A stretch of 37,016 nt of DNA from Dehalococcoidia bacterium. Its GTDB lineage: Bacteria > Chloroflexota > Dehalococcoidia > Lucifugimonadales > Lucifugimonadaceae. A program made the position numbers and the translations under genes. Location: positions 1 to 37,016 of the forward strand of contig JAAZYK010000005.1 in NCBI GenBank assembly GCA_014239685.1, written 5' to 3'. The notes beneath the pieces are model-generated. The model made no database searches. It was not told where the DNA came from and saw only the letters and a list, made by a program, of their open reading frames with translations. This document shows positions 10,435 to 18,270 of this stretch, piece after piece; the first letter of the stretch is position 1, and each line of letters starts with the position of its first letter.

Positions 10435-11619
10435 ATGGACGAACAACTAAGCTGTGATCCGACCAACGATCCAAAGACGCTCCCGCCACTCACAGACCAA
10501 GAAGCGCGTCGTTACCGGAAATTCAAACGCTTCGCGTCGATCGTCAGCCTGATCGTAACGATCGGACTGCTGTTGGCCGTAACACTCACTCCCGCAAACA
10601 CATGGCTGCGAGACTTGGTGGAAAAGTTCACCTTGAACGCCTCCCTCGGTGCGGCCATTGTCTTCATACACCTCTACATCGCCTTCCAAATCCTGACCTT
10701 CCTCCCACACGTCTACAACAGCCTTTTCCTCGAGCGCAGGGCGGGTACATCTGTACAGCTCTTCGGATCGTGGTTCAAAGACTGGGTGAAGTCTCTCGCG
10801 CTGGGACTAACGTTTGGTGTCGCGGGCGCCGCCGCCGTATACGGACTGATCGATGTGTTCCCGAACACCTGGTGGTTGATCGCAGGCACCGTTGTGACAG
10901 TTTTCGTCGTGCTTTTGACGAACCTCGCCCCGGTACTACTAATGCCGCTCTTCTACAGATTCGATCCGCTGCCAGAAGGGCCGATCAGAGATCGGCTCTT
11001 GGGACTCTGTGACAGAGTCGGCGTACGCACAGTAAGAGCCTCTGTGTGGAAGTTGTCGGAAAAATCGACCAGATCCAATGCCGCGGTTGTTGGGTGGGGC
11101 AACACGCGCAGGGTGATCGTGTCAGACACGATGCTTAACACCTACGAACCTGAGGAGATCGAGGCGGTGCTCGCCCACGAGCTTGGCCACCACGTAAGTG
11201 GGGACATCAGAAATTCCATACTGGTCCAGACGCCTATCACGTTCGTCAGCTTTTTCGCCATTCACATCTTGCTCGGCTGGCTCGATGACCCGATCGATCT
11301 CACGGGCCGTGGTGACCTTGCGGGGATGCCAGCGCTTGCCCTCATCCTGATCAGCGTCTCGTTGATCGCGCTACCCCTGATAAACAGCTACTCCCGATGG
11401 CGTGAGGCAGCCGCGGACCGGTTTGCGCTGGACACGATCGATCAGCCCGACAGTTTCATACGGGCCATGGAGAAGCTAGCCGAACAGAACCTGGCGGATC
11501 GAAACCCTAACCGCTTGATGGAGATCGTCTTTCACTCACATCCACCCATAGACAAACGTATTGCTACTGCCGGCACTCATTCTGTTTCATCGCCCATTCC
11601 GAATACCACAGGATCATGA
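10435..11619 (+). CDS. M48 family metallopeptidase (Ste24/CAAX prenyl protease-like)
   Basis: HELGHH (HEXXH) zinc motif; multiple TM segments; RWREAAADRFALDT; SHPPIDKRI near the C-terminus. ATG at 10435 chosen over the longer ORF. Confidence 0.9.
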   Translation: MDEQLSCDPTNDPKTLPPLTDQEARRYRKFKRFASIVSLIVTIGLLLAVTLTPANTWLRDLVEKFTLNASLGAAIVFIHLYIAFQILTFLPHVYNSLFLERRAGTSVQLFGSWFKDWVKSLALGLTFGVAGAAAVYGLIDVFPNTWWLIAGTVVTVFVVLLTNLAPVLLMPLFYRFDPLPEGPIRDRLLGLCDRVGVRTVRASVWKLSEKSTRSNAAVVGWGNTRRVIVSDTMLNTYEPEEIEAVLAHELGHHVSGDIRNSILVQTPITFVSFFAIHILLGWLDDPIDLTGRGDLAGMPALALILISVSLIALPLINSYSRWREAAADRFALDTIDQPDSFIRAMEKLAEQNLADRNPNRLMEIVFHSHPPIDKRIATAGTHSVSSPIPNTTGS

Positions 11620-12461
11620 TTCCACGGGCGCCACACCGTTGGATGTTGGGCGCCAAATTCGCGGTCTGTTTTCTACTGCTCGTCCCTGGATGGATCGCCA
11701 TCTGGACTACTACCGGATACCTGAATCCTATCGCCTTCGCGTTTCTGTGGACCGGTGCAGCGCTGTTCATGTGGAGCGCCGCAGACAACTACCCTGGCGT
11801 ACGGCGCCACATAGCGCTCGCGGCCGTATCGATTCCCCTCTGGTGGTACTTCGAGGCGATTAATGAGCGTACCGCCAACTGGCAGTACATTGGACGTGAT
11901 CGGTACGATGACTTCGCTTACGCAATGTTCGCCTCGATTTCGTTTGCGACCGTCGTACCCGCTTTAGCCGCAGCGACGGCAATGATCGGACGATTCACCA
12001 ACGAGCATTCCGAACGTGTTTCAAGTACCAATCGACGCGACGGTTTCAGCAGGTTTGCGATCTTACTCATTGGGTCTGGGATCGTATGTAATGCAGCGAC
12101 GCTGATGGCACCCAGCATCTTCTACCCACTTGTCTGGATCTCGCCGTTCCTTCTTTTTGACGGGCTTGTCATCGCTGCGGGTGGACATTCACTCGTTATG
12201 GAGCTGTCCAAGGGCATCTGGAAACGTGCCGCCGTGATCGCCTGGTCAGGATTGCTCTGCGGCGGGCTGTGGGAGTTCTGGAACTTCTGGGCGTTCCCGA
12301 AATGGACTTACGACATCCCATTACTGGACTTCGTACCGGTATTCGAATTGCCTATCCTGGGTTACGGCGGCTACATCCCGTTTGCATGGAGCGTGGTGCA
12401 ACTCGTCGCACTGGTGGATATCGTTGCGGGAAAATTTCACGATCGGATGCTCACATATTGA
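11616..12461 (+). CDS. Multi-pass integral membrane protein of unknown function
   Basis: Hydrophobic 281-aa ORF; ATG overlaps the TGA of the upstream M48 gene (ATGA), suggesting translational coupling. Confidence 0.75.
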   Translation: MIPRAPHRWMLGAKFAVCFLLLVPGWIAIWTTTGYLNPIAFAFLWTGAALFMWSAADNYPGVRRHIALAAVSIPLWWYFEAINERTANWQYIGRDRYDDFAYAMFASISFATVVPALAAATAMIGRFTNEHSERVSSTNRRDGFSRFAILLIGSGIVCNAATLMAPSIFYPLVWISPFLLFDGLVIAAGGHSLVMELSKGIWKRAAVIAWSGLLCGGLWEFWNFWAFPKWTYDIPLLDFVPVFELPILGYGGYIPFAWSVVQLVALVDIVAGKFHDRMLTY

Positions 12462-12470
12462 GGGTGAAAA

Positions 12471-14066
12471 TTACCGCTCTGGCTGTTCCACGAGCGCAGT
12501 CTCCCAGCGCAGGTAATTGATCATGTCTCCATAACTGCGATTGGTACCGGCCGGTAACACGTCAAGCGGCGCCGACATCACACCGCTCAGGCCCTTTTCT
12601 AATGAACGACCCTCGGAGCGCCATGACTCCATGCCACCTTTAAGCCATACAACATCTTGATAACCCATCTCAGAAAGCGTCGCCGCAGCCAGCGCAGCAC
12701 CGCCTTCTCCGTTTGCGCAGGTAACAGCCACCGGCGCTCTGAAATCCGGAATCGTCGAGCCAACCTCGTCCTCGAGAACCCCACGAGATACCCATGAAGC
12801 GTCTGGTACATGACCTTCAGCAAACTCAGCGCTCGTCCCAACAAACAGGACGGCGCGAGATAAATCGGAGGCCAAATCTTCGACCGAAATTTCACGATTT
12901 CTGGAGAGCGCCACATCAAGGCCCAGCACCGTTTCGGCGTCTGGTCCAGACTCCTCAGCGTCGCCCACCAGATCAAATCCGGCGTGCGTCCAGGCCACTG
13001 TGCCGCCATCTAGCGCGTACACCTCGCTTTTGCCCATCTGCCGATACCAGGACCCAGTGATCGCAGCCCGGGTAACTCCGTCACATATGAATACGACCGG
13101 TGCGTTGTGGACCACTACAGTAGCGTCAGCAGTCTGAACCGCCTGACCACCGGGCATCCATGAACTGCCGGGAATATGTCCCGTCCGAAACTCGTCCCTC
13201 ATGCGCACGTCCACCACATACACCGTCTCCTCACATTCCTCACCCATCAACTCTCGGAGCTTGGATACATCAATGAACTGCACACCGTCTTCATCGGCCA
13301 CGCGGCGCCCGAAACGCTCCGCCTCAGACGCGCCCTCGGTCGACGGTTCTGGCATACCCGTTCGATCTGCGTTCGCCTCAAGTTCATACCCAGCCAGTCC
13401 CCAACCCGCCGTTCCGTTCTCCAGTCCATAAAGATCCTCGACCCCCATTCTTTGAAGCAGTCGGGTACCGATGATGCTGCGTGTCCGGCCGGCGCAATTC
13501 ACGATCACCGTTGCGTCGTCCGGCGCCTCGGCACGTATGTCCGCGATTCGAAGCGCCAGTTCTCCGCCGGGCACACTTCGACCGCCAGGTATGCAGAGGC
13601 GCTGGAACTCTTCAGGAGTACGCGTGTCCAGAATTACAAGATTGTCGCCGCGCTCGATCCGCTCATGTAACTCATCCGCTGAAATAGTCGGCACATCGTG
13701 CTCCAGTTCGACCTCCTCGCCAAAAGTCTTGCTCGGAACATTCACGCCCCACTCTGTTGGCCGTCCATCGGCCGCCCATCGGTTGACGCCGCCTTTAAGT
13801 ACGGATACATCGGTGTAACCACCCCGGACAAGAGTAAGAGCGGCGCGCTCGGCGTTACGCCCGTTCTCATCGCACAGAACCACCTGAACGCCCATATACG
13901 GCAATGCCTGGCATACCTCGAACTCAAGTCGGCGTCTCGGGATTAGGCTCGCGCCCGGTATGTGGGCCGCGTTGTACTCCATGGGCTCTCGTACATCGAT
14001 CAGTGCGAACGGCGCGTCTCCGTCCAACAACGCCGAAAGCTGTTCTCCAGTGCACTCACCCGGCAT
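12471..14066 (-). CDS. Multidomain rhodanese-like protein with four rhodanese repeats
   Basis: Repeated rhodanese signatures ALIDVREPMEYNAAHIPGA, VILDTRTPEEFQRLCIPGG, VYVDVRMRDEFRTGHIPGS (printed in the ORF as VYVVDVRMRDEF), VLFVGTSAEFAEGHVPDA. Four Cys loops: CDENGRN, CAGRTRS, CDGVTRA, CANGEGG. Confidence 0.9.
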   Translation of the reverse strand: MPGECTGEQLSALLDGDAPFALIDVREPMEYNAAHIPGASLIPRRRLEFEVCQALPYMGVQVVLCDENGRNAERAALTLVRGGYTDVSVLKGGVNRWAADGRPTEWGVNVPSKTFGEEVELEHDVPTISADELHERIERGDNLVILDTRTPEEFQRLCIPGGRSVPGGELALRIADIRAEAPDDATVIVNCAGRTRSIIGTRLLQRMGVEDLYGLENGTAGWGLAGYELEANADRTGMPEPSTEGASEAERFGRRVADEDGVQFIDVSKLRELMGEECEETVYVVDVRMRDEFRTGHIPGSSWMPGGQAVQTADATVVVHNAPVVFICDGVTRAAITGSWYRQMGKSEVYALDGGTVAWTHAGFDLVGDAEESGPDAETVLGLDVALSRNREISVEDLASDLSRAVLFVGTSAEFAEGHVPDASWVSRGVLEDEVGSTIPDFRAPVAVTCANGEGGAALAAATLSEMGYQDVVWLKGGMESWRSEGRSLEKGLSGVMSAPLDVLPAGTNRSYGDMINYLRWETALVEQPER

Positions 14067-14110
14067 TCAATTCACCCCCCCCAGTTAAAAAACCAGACAC
14101 TGCCTGCCTC

Positions 14111-14695
14111 TTAGCAGTTGTCCCAGCGCGTCGTCGAGAAGTTCTTCACCGCCCCGGTCTCGATGTTGTACATACACCGATCTAGGCCCTTCAAATCCTT
14201 TCCGTAGACATGAATCTCTACGGTCGGCCGATCAGATGTGTTGTCCATCTGGTGGATCTCATCCACATCCGGTATCAGCAGTGAAACCTCTCCCGGCTTC
14301 ACAAGCGTCTTTCGGTCAACTTCCAGAACCGCGAAATCATCCCGGATACCATCGTCTTTACGATTGAAACGGGTTTCGAAAATGCCGTTATTCATTACGC
14401 CGATCATTCCCCAAGTTTTGTGGTCATGCGCCGAGATGTGGTCGCCCGGCCCCCACACAACGCTTGTGATCGCCAATCCTTCTCCCCGATGGAGGATATA
14501 AGAACCGTGGTTGGCGGAACGACCCCTTGAACCTGCCGGCACGCGGAACTCCTCCGGCACAGCCTCAGGGTTGTTGACCAGTCGCTCTAGATAAGAGGAC
14601 CCGAGATCGAAAAGGCGTTCTTGATCTGGTTGACCTCCCACAAGGACGGTCATGTCGTGGACAAATTCATCGAAGGCATACTTGGTCGTAGTCAT
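14111..14695 (-). CDS. Cysteine dioxygenase-like cupin family protein
   Basis: VVWGPGDHISAHDHKTWGMIGVMNNGIFETRF cupin motif with HxH; DEIHQMDNTSDRPTVEIHVYGKDL. ATG at 14695 (MTTTKYAF). Confidence 0.75.
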   Translation of the reverse strand: MTTTKYAFDEFVHDMTVLVGGQPDQERLFDLGSSYLERLVNNPEAVPEEFRVPAGSRGRSANHGSYILHRGEGLAITSVVWGPGDHISAHDHKTWGMIGVMNNGIFETRFNRKDDGIRDDFAVLEVDRKTLVKPGEVSLLIPDVDEIHQMDNTSDRPTVEIHVYGKDLKGLDRCMYNIETGAVKNFSTTRWDNC

Positions 14696-14961
14696 CGGTA
14701 ACCTCCCGGGTGCGATAACGATGTACTGCCAATGTAACGGAAGTTCAGTCCAGAGGGGATCAGGTACCACAGAGGGTGTTTGGGGGTTTCCTCTTTGATA
14801 AGTAAGTCGCCGTTTACGTAAGTCTCTACCTCACTACTCGCATGGACACCGCACTTGACGCCCTTGCGAAACCAGGGCGCCAAAACATCCCAAACATTGC
14901 TCAAGACGTCGAAAAGACCGCTACTGGCGGTGACATCGTCGCCCACACGCCCACATCGCAA
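14692..14961 (-). CDS. Possible small hypothetical protein, translationally coupled to the cysteine-dioxygenase-like gene
   Basis: 89-codon ORF (TTG start) whose TGA overlaps the ATG of the downstream gene (ATGA). No recognised homology. Confidence 0.3.
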   Translation of the reverse strand: MRCGRVGDDVTASSGLFDVLSNVWDVLAPWFRKGVKCGVHASSEVETYVNGDLLIKEETPKHPLWYLIPSGLNFRYIGSTSLSHPGGYR

Positions 14962-15102
14962 GGGCCACTGATCGTTGAGGGTACTTTGTACGCTGGTAAT
15001 CAGTTCCCGTTATCTGGTCTGGCGGGGAAGCAGCAGATCGTAATATCCTCTCCCCCGCAGCCACCCACCATCGGGACACACCAACAGAGGGGAGAAACGC
15101 GT

Positions 15103-15663
15103 ATGAGCTCGGCGGAATCGATTCGAAAGGCCGTAGTTGCTACCGCATATCTCACAGATAAAATCTCGCCGGACGACAGATCCGCGCCCACACCATGCGA
15201 TCAGTTCAACCTCCACGGGCTTGTGAGCCACATGGCAGACGTGTTCGCTATGTCCGCAGCGGCGGCAACGAAGAATGGCCCTACCACTAACCCTCCCGAA
15301 CAGGTGACTCCTTACGATTCACTTACAGAGTTGGGCGCAAATTTAGTGATTGCCTGGGCTACACCTGATGCATTTGAAGGCCGTACCCATTTGGGAACTC
15401 GCGAGATGTCGGCGTTCTTCGCCGGTCACATCACTCTGTTCGAAATCCTTGTCCACAGTTGGGATCTGGCAATGGCCACGGGTCAACAGTTGGAACTGTC
15501 CAGAGAACTGGCCGATGCCACTCTTGTCACCGCTCAACGACTCTGTACCCAGGCGGCAAGGGATACCGGAGCATTTGGGATTGAGATCATCGCTGCGCCG
15601 CAATTCGGGCCATTTGAACGTGCCCTCGCGCTCACAGGTCGAGATCCAAACTGGTCCGCCTGA
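15103..15663 (+). CDS. TIGR03086-like / DinB-superfamily metal-binding protein
   Basis: SAPTPCDQFNLHGLVSHMADV and EILVHSWDLAMATGQ patterns of the mycothiol-dependent maleylpyruvate isomerase-like/DinB fold. GGGGAGA-like RBS upstream of ATG 15103. Confidence 0.7.
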   Translation: MSSAESIRKAVVATAYLTDKISPDDRSAPTPCDQFNLHGLVSHMADVFAMSAAAATKNGPTTNPPEQVTPYDSLTELGANLVIAWATPDAFEGRTHLGTREMSAFFAGHITLFEILVHSWDLAMATGQQLELSRELADATLVTAQRLCTQAARDTGAFGIEIIAAPQFGPFERALALTGRDPNWSA

Positions 15664-15724
15664 GGGTCTGGCACAATAAAAAGACTTGTAAGTATTTCCA
15701 TCCTCTTTTTCTCAGGGCATCCTA

Positions 15725-16426
15725 ATGTCTCTCGATCAAGCTCCGCCGCCACTCAAGCCGCTCGACGCTCCCATCACGTTCATCGTCTGGTATGACTACA
15801 TATGACCCTGGTGCTACATCGGGCTGGCACGGCTCGACAAACTGGCTGACGAGTTCAACATCGAGTTCGATTACCGCGCGTTTATGCTCCATCCGGAGAT
15901 CCCGCCCGAGGGCAAGATTCGCGAGCCTCGACCTGGAGAGGGCAAGGGCGAGGGCGAGTTAAGCCCTCGTATCGCGGCGCTGGCTGAAGAAGAAGGCATC
16001 GTGATGCGGCGGGCAAATTTGACCCCGTACACGATCCATGCCCAGGCGGTTACCGAGTATGCGAAGGGATTCGGCAAGGCGGGGGAGTTCCACCACGCTG
16101 CTTACAAGGCGTTCTGGGAAGACGGCCTAAACCTGGGTGATTTTGACGTGCTGAAAGAGATCGCAATCGGCGTCGGTATCGACTGGGACGACATCCTTCC
16201 GAAGCTGGAATCTCGTGAGTACGACCGCCTGATTCAGGACCAGTTCGATGAGGCGATTCAGCTCGGCGTGACCGGAGTACCAGGTTTTTTGATAGACGAC
16301 CGATTATGGTTCACAGGTGCACAGCCTATGGAGATGTTTCGCCTGGCCGCCAAGAAGGCACTGGAGATCAGGAAACCAGAGAAGAACACTCGTCTGGGCA
16401 TCGGGATAGAGACGGCCGAGGAGTAA
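15725..16426 (+). CDS. Candidate selenoprotein: DsbA/FrnE-like thiol oxidoreductase with UPWC active site (in-frame UGA at 15803..15805 read as Sec)
   Basis: Same-frame translation from ATG 15725: MSLDQAPPPLKPLDAPITFIVWYDYI-[TGA]-PWCYIGLARLDKLADEFNIEFDYRAFMLHPEIPPEG... The TGA replaces the first Cys of the CPWCYIG active site. The cis-Pro region GVTGVPGFLIDDRLWFTGAQPMEMF is intact downstream. The ORF track only lists the post-UGA part from 15884. Confidence 0.8.
15819..15837 (+). promoter_or_regulatory. Candidate bacterial SECIS (bSECIS) hairpin in the coding sequence
   Basis: UCGGGC (15819-15824) pairs with GCUCGA (15832-15837), 6 bp with one G-U; 7-nt loop UGGCACG starting at +20 after the UGA with GG at +21/+22. 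Confidence 0.6.
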
Positions 16427-16432
16427 TACCCC

Positions 16433-16449
16433 CCTCTCTGTGAGAGAGG
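16433..16449 (+). terminator. Hairpin CCTCTCT-GTG-AGAGAGG just after the seleno-DsbA stop
   Basis: Perfect 7-bp stem with 3-nt loop 6 bp after the stop codon. No T tract, so it may be part of a dispersed repeat rather than a classic terminator. Confidence 0.4.
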
Positions 16450-16664
16450 ATTGGGATGATAAAGAAGCGACGCTAAGGACTCCTCCGCTTGACCCCAGAC
16501 TGAAGGAATCTAGGCCTAAAGATTCTTCGCCGTGGGGCCAGAATGACGGAAAGTGCGGTCGCAGTCTTAGCCCCATAAGAGGAACCACTCGACAAATTTC
16601 GGGCGCATCATTCAGGCTGACCGTTAACGTTCGCAGCCCAACAAGCTGAAATCAGGAGACCGGA

Positions 16665-17867
16665 ATGCCAATTCATCCGCCGTTAGAAGGCGTCAGGATT
16701 CTTGCGATCTCACAATTCGGCGCAGGGCCGTTCGGCACGACCGTTTTGTCCGACATGGGCGCCGAGGTGATCAAAATCGAGGACCCGGGTGCCGGGGGTG
16801 ATATCGCCCGATACGTTCCGCCCTTCGCATCGGACCAAGACTCCCTGTATTTTCAGGCGTTCAATCGGGGCAAAAAGTCGGTGACCCTGAACCTTCGAAC
16901 CGAATCCGGCATGGCTGTGCTGCACGACCTCGTCAAGGCCTCAGATGGCGTCTACAACAACCTCCGCGGCGACTTACCTTCCAAGCTTGGACTCGACTAC
17001 GAAGCTCTTGGGAAGTTTAATCAGAAAGTTGTCTGCTGCTCACTTTCTGGTTTTGGTTCAACCGGGCCGCGGGTTTCGGAGCCAGGATACGATCATCTGA
17101 TCCAAGCATATGCGGGATACATGTCCATCACGGGCGAGCCAGACGCCCCGCCCGCCAAGTGCGGAGTCTCGATAATCGACTTCGCCGGCGGCTATGCTTC
17201 TGTTCTTGGCCTGATGATCGGGCTGTTTGACGCGCAGCGGACCGGCATCGGCCGCAACGTGGACGTCTCACTCCTCGACACCGGCATCGCAATGTTGTCG
17301 TACTTCGCCTCGTGGACACTGAATCGTGACTGGGAGCCCACCCGGCAAGCCGCGTCAAGCCATCAGTCACTGCTCCCGTCCCAGAACTTCCGCACACGAG
17401 ACGGCTGGATCGTCGTGTTCTGCGCAAAGGAGAAGTTCTACGAGAACCTTGTGGTGGCCATGGGACGGCCAGAACTCGCGACCGATCCTCGATTTTCGAA
17501 CTTCGCCGGGCGGCTTGAGAACCGTGATTTAATCATTCCGGAACTTGAGAAAGAGTTTGCAAAGCGAGACACGGCTGATTGGCTTCAACGACTCCGTGGC
17601 ACGGTACCGTGCGCACCCGTTAATTCGGTGTCAGAGGCCCTTCAGGACCAGCAGGTGCTGGCTCGCAAGTTGATACTGGAGGTGGAACATCCGGAGTACG
17701 GCACGATCCGTCAGGTTGGCTCGCCTATCAAAATGGACGGGGTGATCGAGCATCCGACCCCGGGACCTGCTCTCGGGCAGCACACGAACGAGGTGATGGC
17801 TGAGGTGCTTGGTTATTCCGACGAACGCGTATCATCGCTGCGTAAAGACGGCGCGTTCGGAAAGTAA
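16665..17867 (+). CDS. CaiB/BaiF family CoA-transferase
   Basis: PLEGVRILAISQFGAGPFGTTVLSDMGAEVIKIEDPGAGGDIARY, FNRGKKSVTLNL, GQHTNEVMAEVLGYS motifs. Confidence 0.95.
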   Translation: MPIHPPLEGVRILAISQFGAGPFGTTVLSDMGAEVIKIEDPGAGGDIARYVPPFASDQDSLYFQAFNRGKKSVTLNLRTESGMAVLHDLVKASDGVYNNLRGDLPSKLGLDYEALGKFNQKVVCCSLSGFGSTGPRVSEPGYDHLIQAYAGYMSITGEPDAPPAKCGVSIIDFAGGYASVLGLMIGLFDAQRTGIGRNVDVSLLDTGIAMLSYFASWTLNRDWEPTRQAASSHQSLLPSQNFRTRDGWIVVFCAKEKFYENLVVAMGRPELATDPRFSNFAGRLENRDLIIPELEKEFAKRDTADWLQRLRGTVPCAPVNSVSEALQDQQVLARKLILEVEHPEYGTIRQVGSPIKMDGVIEHPTPGPALGQHTNEVMAEVLGYSDERVSSLRKDGAFGK

Positions 17868-17974
17868 GTTTGACGCGCCGATTCAGCGAATATGGCATCA
17901 GATTTTGTACCCAGCAACGGCACGGTCGGATATCAACTATTACGGCTGAAAAGGAATCTTTATTGCGGATCCTG

Positions 17975-18256
17975 ATGACGGACGAAGCAAGAGATCATAT
18001 CCGTGATCTTGGTCGGCCTATCGCTCTGGACTATCTCGCCGCCATTGGCTGAGGTGGTCACGCAAAAGTGTCGGTAGACACCTACGCCCGGAAGATCAAT
18101 CTGAATTTATATGAACTGTTGCGACACCAGGGCGCCGAAATTCTGGTCGCCAAGAACCTTGTCTCTCAGGCAGTCGGTGTCACGCTAGAACTAAAGAAGT
18201 TCCTGATTTTCAAGTGGCTCAAAGTGGACGCTGCCTTGTATGGCCACTCCACTTGA
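17975..18256 (+). CDS. Candidate selenoprotein: HesB-like / CC-Se motif family protein (in-frame UGA at 18050..18052 read as Sec)
   Basis: ORFs 17870..18052 and 18068..18256 share one frame and are separated by a single TGA: MTDEARDHIRDLGRPIALDYLAAIG-[TGA]-GGHAKVSVDTYARKINLNLYELLRHQGAEILVAKNLVSQAVGVTLELKKFLIFKWLKVDAALYGHST. The joined ~93-aa product resembles the HesB-like CC/Se family end to end, with UGA at the conserved Cys/Sec-Gly-Gly motif. Confidence 0.72.
18068..18081 (+). promoter_or_regulatory. Candidate bSECIS hairpin in the HesB-like gene
   Basis: GUGUC (18068-18072) pairs perfectly with GACAC (18077-18081); loop GGUA with GG at +21/+22 after the UGA. Confidence 0.6.
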
Positions 18257-18270
18257 AACGCCAATCACTG

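Noticed and set aside
14842-15102. Upstream extension of the DinB-like ORF to 14842
   Set aside because: Good RBS and family-consistent start at ATG 15103; the extension has no recognisable homology.
15803-15805. Simple pseudogene or sequencing-error explanation for the TGA in the DsbA-like gene
   Set aside because: Not excluded, but disfavoured: the stop is exactly at the catalytic Cys, the rest of the frame is intact, and a second gene nearby shows the same pattern with the same SECIS spacing.
15871-16077. Minus-strand ORF with SPSPLPSPGRGSR
   Set aside because: Antisense shadow of the GEGKGEGE tract inside the DsbA-like gene, not an independent CDS.
16304-16588. Minus-strand 94-aa ORF
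   Set aside because: Spans the repeat-like intergenic region and the antisense of the DsbA-like gene; composition is not protein-like.
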